A program made the position numbers and the translations under genes. 64,000 bases of DNA from Eubacteriales bacterium (GTDB lineage: Bacteria > Bacillota > Clostridia > Lachnospirales > Lachnospiraceae), in NCBI GenBank assembly GCA_030524745.1, contig JAUNGC010000001.1, forward strand, positions 62,001-126,000. Direction: 5' to 3'. How positions within the stretch are numbered: position 1 is the first letter of the stretch; every line of letters begins with the position of its first letter. The notes under the pieces were generated by a model that had not been told where the DNA came from, did no database searches, and saw only the letters and a program-made list of their open reading frames with translations. Shown here in pieces: positions 25,125-34,375 of this stretch.

Positions 25125-26144
25125 TTAAACGTTCAGCAGTTTGCCGAAGTGCTTGATTGTACGAACCATCTGGCTTGTGTAAGAATTCTCGTTGTCATAC
25201 CAGGAAACAACCTGAACTTCTGCAAGATCGTCGTCGATAGGCAGAACCATGGTCTGAGTAGCATCGAACAGAGAACCAAATCTCATGCCGATGATATCGC
25301 TGGATACGATTTCGTCTTCGTTGTAGCCGAAGGACTCGTTAGCTGCCGCTTTCATAGCTGCGTTGATCGCATCCTTGGTAGGAGCGCCTTTTACTACTGC
25401 TGTCAGGATCGTGGTGGAACCTGTAGGAGTAGGAACGCGCTGTGCGGAACCGATCAGCTTGCCGTTCAGTTCAGGAATAACAAGGCCGATAGCCTTTGCT
25501 GCGCCTGTGCTGTTGGGAACGATGTTCACTGCAGCCGCGCGGGATCTTCTCAGATCGCCTTTTCTCTGAGGGCCGTCCAGAGTCATCTGGTCGCCTGTAT
25601 AAGCATGAATTGTGCACATGATACCGGACTGGATCGGGAATGCATCATTCAGAGCCTTTGCCATAGGAGCCAGGCAGTTTGTTGTGCAGGAAGCTGCGGA
25701 AATGATGGTATCCTCATTTGTCAGAGCCTCATGGTTAACGTTGTAAACGATAGTAGGCAGATCATTGCCTGCAGGAGCGGAAATGATAACGTGCTTAGCG
25801 CCTGCATCGATATGAGCCTGTGCTTTTGCCTTGGAGGTATAGAAGCCTGTGCACTCCAGAACAACATCTACGCCGATCTCGCCCCAGGGAAGTTCTGCTG
25901 CGTTTGCCTTCGCATAAATCTTGATCTCTTTGCCGTCAACCGTGATGGAATCTTCTCCAGCCGTAACCTTATCAGCCAGCGCATATCTGCCCTGTGTGGA
26001 ATCATATTTCAGTAAGTGAGCCAGCATCTTGGGAGATGTTAAGTCGTTGATTGCAACGATTTCAAATCCTTCAGCGCCGAACATCTGTCTGAAAGCCAGA
26101 CGACCAATACGGCCAAAACCATTAATTGCTACTTTTACTGCCAT
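25125..26144 (-). CDS. gap: Glyceraldehyde-3-phosphate dehydrogenase, type I, 339 aa
   Basis: NAD-dependent glycolytic enzyme. NAD-binding [14 protein letters not shown] at the N-terminus with Asp in AINDLTS, consistent with NAD rather than NADP; catalytic Cys153 in [13 protein letters not shown], His in IHAYTGDQ, and C-terminal [19 protein letters not shown] precedes the ATG. Upstream leader RNA contains an 8-bp inverted repeat (ATTTTGCC 26176-26183 with 26211-26218), which might stabilise the message. First gene of the block gap-pgk-tpiA. Confidence 0.98.
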   Translation of the reverse strand: MAVKVAINGFGRIGRLAFRQMFGAEGFEIVAINDLTSPKMLAHLLKYDSTQGRYALADKVTAGEDSITVDGKEIKIYAKANAAELPWGEIGVDVVLECTGFYTSKAKAQAHIDAGAKHVIISAPAGNDLPTIVYNVNHEALTNEDTIISAASCTTNCLAPMAKALNDAFPIQSGIMCTIHAYTGDQMTLDGPQRKGDLRRSRAAAVNIVPNSTGAAKAIGLVIPELNGKLIGSAQRVPTPTGSTTILTAVVKGAPTKDAINAAMKAAANESFGYNEDEIVSSDIIGMRFGSLFDATQTMVLPIDDDLAEVQVVSWYDNENSYTSQMVRTIKHFGKLLNV

Positions 26145-26233
26145 TTTAGTTTCCTCCTAAAAATGATTTTATATTATTTTGCCCGGCCAGGCCATAGACG
26201 CAGTAAGCCCGGCAAAATCTTATCAGCACAATT

Positions 26234-26262
26234 ATTCTACCTAATTTATCCTGAAATATCAA
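26234..26262 (-). promoter_or_regulatory. Promoter of the gap-pgk-tpiA block
   Basis: Minus-strand TTGATA, 17-base spacer, TAGAAT, about 90 bases upstream of gap. No CggR-like regulator gene adjoins. Confidence 0.65.
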
Positions 26263-26374
26263 GATGTAAATTCAAAATTATCGTCAATTTTACAGATTCT
26301 TTATAGTTCTAGCCTTTGCGTCCGCTTTGTGTTACACTATATAAAAACTGCAACATGCCAAAAGGAGAACGCTT

Positions 26375-27193
26375 ATGCCAGTCAAAGCAGATTACCATCT
26401 TCATTCCCATTTCTCCGGGGACAGCGACGCCCCCATGGAAGCCATGATATTGAAAGCCATCGATCTCGGCCTGACGCAGATGTGCTTTACTGAACATATG
26501 GATATGGACTATCCGGTCACAGAAGATTCCCCCGAGGGGATCTTTGAACTCAATACCGATTCCTATCTTTTTGATCTCATAAAATACAAACAAAAATATG
26601 CGGACAAAATCAATATCTGCTTCGGCGTGGAAGTGGGCATGCAGCCCCATCTGCTGCAGAAAATCGCGCGCTATATCCAATCCTGGGATTTCGATTTTGT
26701 CATCGCTTCCACCCATCTGGTCCGTCACATCGATCCCTATGACGGCTCTCTCTTTCAGATCATGAGCGATGAAGAAGCCTACCGCGCCTATTTTGAAGAA
26801 GAACTCGCCTGCATGAAGTCTTTTTCCGATTACGACATATACGGACATATCGACTATGTGATCCGTTACGGCAAATCCAGGGACCGCGATTATTCTTACG
26901 AAAAGTATCAGGATATTTTTGAAAAGATGATCGATACCCTGCTGGAACAGGAAAAGGGAATCGAAGTCAATACGGGCGGATTGCGCAAAGGCTTAAAAGA
27001 ACAGCATCCCTGCACGCAGTTTCTGCGCCGCTACCGGGAAAAGGGCGGGGAAATCGTCACCGTAGGCTCCGACGCGCACACGCCCAAAGACCTTGCCTCC
27101 GGCTTTGACCGCGCCGCCCAGGTGCTGAAAAGCTGCGGTTTTACCCACTATTGTACCTTTGAAAAAAGAATGCCCAGCTATCACCGTCTTTAA
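26375..27193 (+). CDS. PHP-domain histidinol-phosphatase (HisJ/HisK type), 272 aa
   Basis: Polymerase-and-histidinol-phosphatase fold metal-dependent phosphatase. Metal ligands are seen in the N-terminal ADYHLHSHFSGDS, in CFTEHMDMD, GVEVGMQ, IASTHLV, YGHIDYV and the C-terminal VGSDAHTPKDL. Length matches HisJ. Likely converts histidinol phosphate to histidinol in His synthesis, but no his genes are nearby and PHP phosphatases can act on other phosphoesters. AAAGGAG lies upstream of ATG 26375. Confidence 0.85.
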   Translation: MPVKADYHLHSHFSGDSDAPMEAMILKAIDLGLTQMCFTEHMDMDYPVTEDSPEGIFELNTDSYLFDLIKYKQKYADKINICFGVEVGMQPHLLQKIARYIQSWDFDFVIASTHLVRHIDPYDGSLFQIMSDEEAYRAYFEEELACMKSFSDYDIYGHIDYVIRYGKSRDRDYSYEKYQDIFEKMIDTLLEQEKGIEVNTGGLRKGLKEQHPCTQFLRRYREKGGEIVTVGSDAHTPKDLASGFDRAAQVLKSCGFTHYCTFEKRMPSYHRL

Positions 27194-27200
27194 CCGCAAA

Positions 27201-27243
27201 GCGGCCGGGATTGTTCCCCATAGGCATGAACAATCCCGGCCGC
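27201..27243. terminator. Hairpin between convergent genes
   Basis: Perfect 16-bp stem GCGGCCGGGATTGTTC and complement with an 11-base loop, between the PHP phosphatase and the convergent TPR gene. Weak T content on both sides (TTT on the minus strand). Confidence 0.65.
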
Positions 27244-27260
27244 GCCGCAAATCTCCTTCT

Positions 27261-28094
27261 CTAGCGCACAACGCAGCTTCGGTATGCTTCCTGAAGCGGT
27301 TCCAGACGCTCCTGAAGCATCTGGCGGCAGATATGCGCCGCGCCGTCCTTCAAAGCTTCTGTCGCATGCAGCACAAACACCGCGTCCTCCGACTGCTTCC
27401 ATGTATCATTGCAGCTTTGCACCTGCTCCTCCAGTTGAAGCGACGCTTCATACAGATCCGGATGATCCGCCAGAAAGGCGACATAATCCACTTCTCCCAG
27501 TTCCAGCCGCTTCGCCGCCAGGAACTGCCTGGCCGACGCTTCATTCTTTGTCAGCTTCCACGCCCGTTCGAAGGAAGCCGCCGCTTTCTCAAACCAGAAC
27601 ATCTGCGCCTGCGCCACGCCGCAGTTATGATAAATTTTTCCCAGAAAAGACGGTTCCATGCCTTTTAGCTGCTGCAGCAGTTCCTCATATTCCTGCAAAG
27701 CCAGCACAAACTTTTTGCTCTCCAGGAAATAATCGCCGCGGGCTTTGGAGCGTTCCAGCGCGCTGGTGCTTTCGTTCAGGCGCAAAATCTTCTCCACCTG
27801 CCCCGCCTCTTCCATGGAACAGTAACCCGTATAGTAAAAGAGCGCTTTCACAAACCCCATCACCGGCTTTTCCTCCTGCATGGCCGCCGCAAGCATCCGG
27901 GCAAGATCCGGCAGGGCGCACTGCTCTCTCACCCAGTCAATCAGTTCCTTCCCCAGAACCGCCGGTTCCAGAAGCCATGCGTTTTCCCTCACAAAATAGC
28001 AGAGTTCTTCGATATTCCACACATGCGCCCTGGCCCGTTCAAAATAATATGGCACTTCCGCATTTTTTCCAAGACACAGATACACTCTTCCCAT
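27261..28094 (-). CDS. TPR-like protein of the DUF5717/DUF5716 cluster, 277 aa
   Basis: Helical protein starting with MGRVYLCLGKNAEVPYYFE, a start I believe is typical of a Lachnospiraceae family found with DUF5716/DUF5717 genes (from memory). Degenerate tetratricopeptide repeats span about residues 115-200 (ARGDYFLESKKFVLALQEYE; GKIYHNCGVAQAQMFWFEKA). No signal peptide, so cytosolic. It lies 62 bases after the DUF5716 gene and completes a three-gene unit with the 1,201-aa protein. Ribosome-binding site is weak (GGTGAA). Function unknown; a scaffold or adaptor for the other two is plausible. Confidence 0.75.
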   Translation of the reverse strand: MGRVYLCLGKNAEVPYYFERARAHVWNIEELCYFVRENAWLLEPAVLGKELIDWVREQCALPDLARMLAAAMQEEKPVMGFVKALFYYTGYCSMEEAGQVEKILRLNESTSALERSKARGDYFLESKKFVLALQEYEELLQQLKGMEPSFLGKIYHNCGVAQAQMFWFEKAAASFERAWKLTKNEASARQFLAAKRLELGEVDYVAFLADHPDLYEASLQLEEQVQSCNDTWKQSEDAVFVLHATEALKDGAAHICRQMLQERLEPLQEAYRSCVVR

Positions 28095-28156
28095 ATTTCT
28101 TCACCATCGCCCGTTCCCCTGTCCGGTAAACGGCAGCCGTTTCCTTCTCCCGCATT

Positions 28157-29470
28157 TTATATCTGAAAGGTTTCCTCCCAGAATTTATGAGTCGCCGGAA
28201 AAAATTCTCCGAAGCCCATATCCTCCATGCTGATGCGCACCGTTTTCACATCCGTCATATCCACCTGCAGATGAATCCGCGTTGTGCGCGCAGGTCTGGC
28301 GGGAAGCCCCGTCAGCGTCACCAGAACTTCCCGCACTTCTTTGCCGTCAAGCGGCGTGATCCGCAGCGAAAAGGTATTTCTTTCCTCCAGCAGAAAATCG
28401 CATTCCTTGCGCGCCTCATACCAGTTGACGCCCGCGTCCAGCAGCGCCAGATAAGCATCCGTTCCGCGCCGCACCACATGCATGCCGACGTTCGCCTTGA
28501 GCATATCTTTTCCCAAAAAAGCATAACCTTTGGATATTCCGCCCTTTGTCAGCCGCTCCCTTCCCGCGTAGCAGGCGCCTTTGCTGTAAAGATTGTTGCC
28601 CAGAAAAACTCTCCGGTCCTGACACAAAATCTTTAACGATTCCTGATACCATTCTCCTTCGAAGCCTTCTCCGATCAAATATACCGTCGTCACCTGACGG
28701 CCTTCCAGCACCGTTTCCAGCACAAAGGAAAAGTTCCGGTCCAGTTTCATTCCGCTTCGGTGATCCTCCGTCTCATCCCCGGTATAATCGATCCGCTCTG
28801 CTTCCTCCCATTCTTTCTCTTCCACAAAGGAAGCTACCGGCGTCGTCCGCCGGTTGGCCGTAAACAGAAGGGTTTTTAAATGCCGCGCCGAAAAATCGCA
28901 GACCAGCACGTCCCGCAGCCACAATTCTTCCGGCTGACAGATATTATAATAGAAAAAGCTTTCCCCGCGGCCGATCACAAAGATCTGCGGCGTTTTCAGT
29001 TCCAGCATGGCCGCCGCCTGCCGCAGCGCGTGCATCACCGGAATTGTCACCTCTTCCACCGTAAAAACAAAGGCCCCCAGCCTGTCCGGATGAAGAATCG
29101 GAGTCAGCAGGGACAGCGTACGTTTTAAAAACAGGGATAACAATGCGACCGGATCGTAGGATTCTCCCAATACCTCCACCGCAGTTGCATACGCCGCGTT
29201 TTTCAGAAGATCCGTCACCGGCTCCGCCTCCCCCCGCTCCACGCTCTGGGCCGCTTCCCTGCCGTACAGCCATAAGTCCCGGTCCGTCCGTTTCGCCAGC
29301 ATCGCAGGTATCAGAAATTCTTCCTCTCCCGCCACCTGACTGATCGTTTCCGGTTTATCCGCCCCCGGCAGGCAATAGCTGATCTGGGCTGTCTGTCCGC
29401 TCAGATCATAGCCAGCCACAGCCTGGCCCATATTCTGTTTTGCATCATTTCCTTTTCGTTCCAGAAACAT
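28157..29470 (-). CDS. DUF5716-like protein with actin/Hsp70-type motifs, 437 aa
   Basis: I assign it to the uncharacterised DUF5716 family from memory. It shows features in the order expected of the actin-like ATPase superfamily: an N-terminal AGYDLSGQTAQISY (phosphate-1-like, residues 19-32), DVLVCDFSARHLKTLLF (phosphate-2-like, about 187-203), and VYLIGEGFEGEWY (adenosine-type Gly loop, about 263-275) followed by GNNLYSKGACYAG. A C-terminal beta domain (about 355-437) follows. Start ATG 29470 has AAGGGGAAGGGC just before it, 11 bases after the stop of the large gene. No membrane segment. Probably an ATPase or pseudo-ATPase partner of the large solenoid protein. Confidence 0.7.
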   Translation of the reverse strand: MFLERKGNDAKQNMGQAVAGYDLSGQTAQISYCLPGADKPETISQVAGEEEFLIPAMLAKRTDRDLWLYGREAAQSVERGEAEPVTDLLKNAAYATAVEVLGESYDPVALLSLFLKRTLSLLTPILHPDRLGAFVFTVEEVTIPVMHALRQAAAMLELKTPQIFVIGRGESFFYYNICQPEELWLRDVLVCDFSARHLKTLLFTANRRTTPVASFVEEKEWEEAERIDYTGDETEDHRSGMKLDRNFSFVLETVLEGRQVTTVYLIGEGFEGEWYQESLKILCQDRRVFLGNNLYSKGACYAGRERLTKGGISKGYAFLGKDMLKANVGMHVVRRGTDAYLALLDAGVNWYEARKECDFLLEERNTFSLRITPLDGKEVREVLVTLTGLPARPARTTRIHLQVDMTDVKTVRISMEDMGFGEFFPATHKFWEETFQI

Positions 29471-29480
29471 GCCCTTCCCC

Positions 29481-32400
29481 TTATTCCTGCACTTCAAACA
29501 ATGTATTGACACAATAATCCGTATACAGATAGCGGTTCAGCGTTTCCACGCTCTGCCATTCTCCGCCTCTGCCGCCGCCCTGCAGCATTTGCCGCGTCAC
29601 TTCGCCAAGCATGCCGTAGCGGCTTCCCGAGACGCTTTCGCTGCATTCGTCCGCCTTCAGCATGCCGCTGTCCTCAATGCGCGCCGCGCCTTCCGCCTCC
29701 GTCACAAAATACTGCAATGTTTCTCCCGGGAAAAGAATGAACAGCATGACCGATATGCCCTCGTATACATGCAGCATCTCGATGCTCTGGTAGTCCTCCT
29801 GGTCTTCCTCCCGTTTCAGAATCCGGTAATTTAAAATCGCTTTGGACGCCGCGTTTCCGTAATAAACCACAAAGGTTTTATCCAGCAAAAACTCCGCTCC
29901 CGGCACAATATCCGCAAATTCCTTCAGCACCGGAAGAAGCTTGTTCTCCCGCAGCATGCAGGCGGCCATTTCCTTTACGATATGCCGGATGCTTTCATCC
30001 ATCGCGTCCTTATTCCTCGCATAATACTGCAGGCAGGCAATTTTACACATATCCGTAATCCGGTCCCCGGCCCGGTACATCCGAAGAATGTCGTGAATCA
30101 TATAAATATGGATCGGCTGTTTTTTCAGCACATAGCTATAGGCACAGCGGTGCAAAAAAGCCCCTTCCAGTTCGCTTCTGCCGCCTTCCGCCACATACTG
30201 GCGCAGCAGATCCATGCGCTCCGTCACGTCCTTTTGGGTATAGAGCATCTGCTCCATGATCCGCTCACAGAGCGGGTATGTATTGATTCCAAATCCTTCC
30301 GCCGCATTTTTGAGCGCTTCCATTTCATTGACGCTTCCCTCAAAATGATCCGTCAGTTGTTGTAAAATCAGGGCGTCATATTTTCCATGTACCGCAGCCC
30401 AGTAACACAGTTGCGTCATCCGCTCCTCGTCTCCGAAAAGCCGCCGTTCCAGAAGGCGGCTGCATAAACGCATCAGGATTCTCGCATCCTGCTTTTCAAA
30501 ATCCATTCCTTTCAGCCAGGCATACGCCTTTTCATAAAATCCCTGCAGAACAAGGTAGCGCACCGCGTCCGCTCTGTCCGCGCTGTCAATATCTTCCGGC
30601 TCCAGGTCCTTCAAAAGCTGGTCCATCTTCTCCGTCCGGTCTTCCTCAAAAAAATAACGGAGCAGCGCAATGCGCACCTTTCTTCCGTATCCTTTTGTGA
30701 GGGCGGGTTCCTGCGCAATGGCCAGATAACTTTCCGCATTATCCGCTTTAACCGCAACCTGTTGGGCGTCCGTCATCTTCAGGTGAAAAGAAAGCTGTTT
30801 GTCCGCATGAACCGCCGCTTCCTTTTTCAGCGATTCCAGACCCGGCAGTTCTTCCTCCCATCCTTCCCGGCGTCCCGCCGTTTCTTCAAACAGGGGCGTC
30901 AGTTCCATCTCCCCGTTGATCAGATGCCGGTGCTTTGTCTCATCCTCCACAAACAACATATCCTGCCGGCTGTACAGGTCCACGCAGGCCCTGCCGCCGC
31001 GCAATACATAAACCTTTTCTCCCTTCAGGCGCGCATGCACAACGATCAGTTTTTTTTCTTCTCCCTGCCAGAAGACCTCTACGCTGGCCAGCATGGCTGC
31101 AAGCGCTCTGGCATTTTCCGGCGTCAGCATCGGTCCCGGCAGCGCCGTCCTGTACAGATACGCCAGATGCCGGTTGATTCTTCCTTTATAAAGCTGGGAA
31201 AGCACAAAGCGGTCGATCTGCGGCCGGTACGCGATATACAAATCGGGATCCTCTTCCCGGTGCTTCTCCACGTAGGCATACAAATATGCCGCATACTCAC
31301 TGTCAAGGTTGCTCTGATAGGCGAAATACAGAAGCACTATTTTGGGAATATCCACCTCCCGGCTCAAATCCAGGCTCATCATATAATGCTCGTACAGCCG
31401 CGTAATGCGGAGTTTTTTCTGCACGCCCTTCAAATACCAGTCATAATATTGGGTTCCGCTTTTTCCTCCCTTAATGAAAAGCGTGCATATCGCCTGCAGA
31501 GTGTCCGTATCCTGATGTTTCTCCCAGGAAAGCTTCAGAATTTCAAACAGGACGGGATCATAATATTTCTCCCGGTTGATCAGGCTGATCACATGTCCGG
31601 TCAGATCCTCGCTTAAATATTGATTTCTTGCGCCGTAGGCCAGAATCCGTTTCGCAATGCCGTCCAGCTTCATAAGAAGCGTCGGATTTACGTTCAGAAG
31701 CTGCAGCGCTTCCAGATAGAGCACCGGACTTGTACACCCGGCTTTGAACTGTTCCTCTAAAAACATCCACTTTTTGGCCGCGCTGCGGTTTAAGTCCCGG
31801 GACAAAAACAAAAGCAGCCAGGCGATCCGCCATTCCTGCGGATTCTGTGCAAAAAGCTGCTGCACCTTCTGGGTCACGCGCTTCACATAAGTCTCTTCCC
31901 GGTTGTACAGCGTGGTCAGATACAGATAATAGCAATAGACCGCGGGATCTTCATTTTCCATAAAGTCTTCCACCCGGTCCAGAATCCACCCCGCCTCTTC
32001 CATCTTCTCTTCCGTCATCAGAAGCTGGGCATGGAAAAGCTTCGGCACCACGCTGCGCTCCGAAAGATGGGCCATATGCTCCACACATTCTTTCGCGCCG
32101 CTTCTCCATGTCTTCATATCGATCCGCTTCATCCGGAATTCCTGATAAAGCCTGACCATCCGCAGATTATATTTCTTCAGTTCACGGTCGCGCCGCTCCT
32201 TCGCCCTCGCCTGCATCGTGCGCCGCTGGGCGACAACCGGTATCTCAATCGTACCGTGCGTATAGGTTAAAACAATCTGACCGAAATTACGTCCCTCGTG
32301 CATACGGGCTTCATCCACAAAGACCGGCATCCGGCACTGATTTCCCAGGAAATCGTCTTCGCTCAGCCAGCTTTTTTCCACATTCAGGAAATTGCCCTTC

Positions 32401-33086
32401 GCTTCCACCTGTATCTTCACAGGTCCCCAGCAGTTTTTGGTAATCACGATGTCTTCGCTGATATGCCCCCGGATTTCCGGAATATGGATTTCCTTTGGCT
32501 GCGCGAAAAATCCGACCGGCTGCTTCTTATTGACGGCGATCAGAAACTCCTCCACATTGGCCTCGTTTCCATAGTTTCTCGAAAATCCCCGGTACAGGTT
32601 AAACAATTCTTCGTTCTCTTCACCGCATATCGCCCTGAACTCTTTTGTATAAAAAAATTTCACCGCCTCCTGCCAGTTGGCTCTGGCCAGATTCGTAAAA
32701 TGAAACAGATTCCGGATCTCCCCCAGAGAACTTGCCGGAATCTTCTCCTGTACTTTCACCTTCCAGGGCAGTTCAAATTCTCCGAAATTGGAAACGATAA
32801 AAAAGCTGCCGCTTCTTTGCTCGTCCTTCTGCATGCCGGCAGCGTCAAACCGATATTCAATCCGTTCCGTTCCGCCGTGAAAGCAGGGCGTCAGGCATTG
32901 CATCCGTTCATCCCGCGAGCGCACGAATCCTTCCGGCGCCCCGTCCCCGCTTCCGCTTATTTCAAAAAAGCCCTCCGCCTTTTCATCCGGCGACGGCTGT
33001 AATTCCACCTGCTTCACGGAAAAAGTGAGCGTTCCTTCCATTTTGCGCCATCCGTCCGTCATGATGTGCTCTCTCATTTCTCTCAT
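29481..33086 (-). CDS. DUF5717-like giant beta-sandwich/helical-solenoid protein, 1201 aa
   Basis: Largest gene of the window; I assign it to DUF5717 from memory. The N-terminal 300 residues are beta-rich: a domain with LTFSVKQVELQPSPDEK, and an Ig-like domain with IPEIRGHISEDIVITKN and VLTYTHGTIEIPVVAQRR. Residues about 310-1190 are helical-repeat solenoid (many TPR-like pairs such as YLEALQLLNVNPTLLMKLDG). No signal peptide or membrane segment, so cytosolic. The start is uncertain: ATG 33086 (MREMREHIMTDGWRKMEG) has AAAGGGG nearby; a Met 22 codons upstream is less likely. It heads the three-gene unit with the DUF5716-like and TPR genes. Function unknown. Confidence 0.7.
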   Translation of the reverse strand: MREMREHIMTDGWRKMEGTLTFSVKQVELQPSPDEKAEGFFEISGSGDGAPEGFVRSRDERMQCLTPCFHGGTERIEYRFDAAGMQKDEQRSGSFFIVSNFGEFELPWKVKVQEKIPASSLGEIRNLFHFTNLARANWQEAVKFFYTKEFRAICGEENEELFNLYRGFSRNYGNEANVEEFLIAVNKKQPVGFFAQPKEIHIPEIRGHISEDIVITKNCWGPVKIQVEAKGNFLNVEKSWLSEDDFLGNQCRMPVFVDEARMHEGRNFGQIVLTYTHGTIEIPVVAQRRTMQARAKERRDRELKKYNLRMVRLYQEFRMKRIDMKTWRSGAKECVEHMAHLSERSVVPKLFHAQLLMTEEKMEEAGWILDRVEDFMENEDPAVYCYYLYLTTLYNREETYVKRVTQKVQQLFAQNPQEWRIAWLLLFLSRDLNRSAAKKWMFLEEQFKAGCTSPVLYLEALQLLNVNPTLLMKLDGIAKRILAYGARNQYLSEDLTGHVISLINREKYYDPVLFEILKLSWEKHQDTDTLQAICTLFIKGGKSGTQYYDWYLKGVQKKLRITRLYEHYMMSLDLSREVDIPKIVLLYFAYQSNLDSEYAAYLYAYVEKHREEDPDLYIAYRPQIDRFVLSQLYKGRINRHLAYLYRTALPGPMLTPENARALAAMLASVEVFWQGEEKKLIVVHARLKGEKVYVLRGGRACVDLYSRQDMLFVEDETKHRHLINGEMELTPLFEETAGRREGWEEELPGLESLKKEAAVHADKQLSFHLKMTDAQQVAVKADNAESYLAIAQEPALTKGYGRKVRIALLRYFFEEDRTEKMDQLLKDLEPEDIDSADRADAVRYLVLQGFYEKAYAWLKGMDFEKQDARILMRLCSRLLERRLFGDEERMTQLCYWAAVHGKYDALILQQLTDHFEGSVNEMEALKNAAEGFGINTYPLCERIMEQMLYTQKDVTERMDLLRQYVAEGGRSELEGAFLHRCAYSYVLKKQPIHIYMIHDILRMYRAGDRITDMCKIACLQYYARNKDAMDESIRHIVKEMAACMLRENKLLPVLKEFADIVPGAEFLLDKTFVVYYGNAASKAILNYRILKREEDQEDYQSIEMLHVYEGISVMLFILFPGETLQYFVTEAEGAARIEDSGMLKADECSESVSGSRYGMLGEVTRQMLQGGGRGGEWQSVETLNRYLYTDYCVNTLFEVQE

Positions 33087-33176
33087 GGCCACCGCCCCTT
33101 TCTCGCAACATGTTTTTGCCGGGTCTGCCCCTGTCATACACAGCCCCTGCATAAACCCACCGCAGTCTCTTGTATC

Positions 33177-33205
33177 ATTCTACCTTAAAAAAGTTTCTCG
33201 TGCAA
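33177..33205 (-). promoter_or_regulatory. Promoter of the DUF5717-DUF5716-TPR unit
   Basis: Minus-strand TTGCAC, 17-base spacer, TAGAAT, about 90 bases upstream of the large gene. It lies back to back with the promoter of the divergent GntR gene. Confidence 0.6.
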
Positions 33206-33229
33206 CCTCAAGCTTATACATTCTGCTGC

Positions 33230-33258
33230 TTGACAATTGACTTAGTCCATAGTATTAT
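33230..33258 (+). promoter_or_regulatory. Promoter of the second GntR/ABC operon
   Basis: TTGACA (33230-33235), 17-base spacer, TATTAT (33253-33258), 37 bases ahead of the regulator ATG. Confidence 0.75.
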
Positions 33259-33277
33259 TGTATTAAGTTAATAATAC
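33252..33277 (+). promoter_or_regulatory. Operator of the second GntR/ABC operon
   Basis: GTATTATT (33252-33259) and AATAATAC (33270-33277) form a perfect inverted repeat spaced by 10 bases, overlapping the -10 box. This is the likely autorepression site of the adjacent GntR protein. Confidence 0.6.
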
Positions 33278-33294
33278 AGAAAGGAGTTTTTTGT

Positions 33295-33669
33295 ATGCCT
33301 TGGTCTCTTGCTTCGGACCGTCCCATATACGCACAGCTTGTGGAACGGATCAAAACAGATATTATCTCCGGCGTCTATCCGCCGGGCCAAAGACTGCCTT
33401 CCGTGCGGGAACTGGCGGCGCAGGCCAGCGTCAATCCCAACACCATGCAGAAAGCATTCGCCGAACTGGAACGCACCGGGCTCATTATTACAATGCGCAC
33501 CAGCGGCCGCATCGTCACGGAGGATATCGATATGCTCAATCATACGAAAAAAGAACTCGCACAGGAGCAAATAGCCCTGTTCTTAGCCCAGATGTACAAA
33601 CTCGGCTACCAAAAGTCCGAAATCATTGCATTATTAAACAATCAGGAAGGAGGGGAAAAGCATGAATGA
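33295..33669 (+). CDS. GntR family transcriptional regulator (YtrA subfamily), 124 aa
   Basis: Winged-helix protein (RPIYAQLVERIKTDIISG; RLPSVRELAAQASVNPNT; LIITMRTSGRIVTED) followed by a short helical tail of about 45 residues, the YtrA architecture. The ATPase gene begins within its last codons (8-base overlap), so regulator and transporter are translationally coupled. Paralogous in type to the regulator at 7.8-8.2 kb but with a different operator. AAAGGAG lies 9 bases before ATG. Confidence 0.92.
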   Translation: MPWSLASDRPIYAQLVERIKTDIISGVYPPGQRLPSVRELAAQASVNPNTMQKAFAELERTGLIITMRTSGRIVTEDIDMLNHTKKELAQEQIALFLAQMYKLGYQKSEIIALLNNQEGGEKHE

Positions 33670-34375
33670 AATGAATACGGACAGTCTCGTTTCCATCCGG
33701 AATCTGACAAAAAAATTCAGAAAGAAAACCGCCCTCGACAATATCAGTCTGGATCTTCCCAAAGGAAGAATCATCGGCCTGCTCGGTCCTAACGGAAGCG
33801 GCAAAACGACGCTCATCAAGCTGATGAACGGACTTCTGGTTCCCACCCGCGGTCAAATCGTCATCGCCGGCAATTTCCCGGGCGTGGAGACCAAAGCCTG
33901 CGTTTCTTACCTGCCGGAGCGCTCCTATCTGCCGGACAATATAAGGGTATCGCAGCTATTGTCCTATTTTACGGATTTTTATGAAGACTTCGACCGTCAA
34001 AAGGCGCTTTCCATGCTCGATTCCCTTAAGATCTCCATTGACAGTCCGTTAAAAACGCTGTCCAAAGGCACGAAGGAAAAGGTACAGCTTATCATGGTCA
34101 TGAGCCGCCGCGCCTCGCTGTATATACTGGACGAGCCGATTGCAGGCGTGGATCCGGCGGCCAGAGATTATATTTTAAAAACCATCATTCAGGATTATAA
34201 CGAGGAAGCGACCATTCTTCTCTCCACGCACCTGATCGCCGACATCGAGACCATTCTGGACGACGTTATTTTTATCAGGGACGGTCATGTCACTCTCACT
34301 TCCAGCGTGGAAGACATCCGCACCAACTATAACAAATCCGTAGACGCTTATTTTCGGGAGGTATTCGCATGTTAA
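33662..34375 (+). CDS. ABC transporter ATP-binding protein, 237 aa
   Basis: Cytosolic ATPase with Walker A (GPNGSGKTT), signature-like LSKGTKEKVQL, Walker B plus catalytic Glu (LYILDEPIAGVD) and H-loop (LLSTHLIADIE). Belongs to the class paired with small ABC-2-type permeases in GntR-controlled operons. AGGAGG precedes the ATG at 33662, and the 3' end overlaps the permease gene by 7 bases. Confidence 0.95.
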   Translation: MNEMNTDSLVSIRNLTKKFRKKTALDNISLDLPKGRIIGLLGPNGSGKTTLIKLMNGLLVPTRGQIVIAGNFPGVETKACVSYLPERSYLPDNIRVSQLLSYFTDFYEDFDRQKALSMLDSLKISIDSPLKTLSKGTKEKVQLIMVMSRRASLYILDEPIAGVDPAARDYILKTIIQDYNEEATILLSTHLIADIETILDDVIFIRDGHVTLTSSVEDIRTNYNKSVDAYFREVFAC

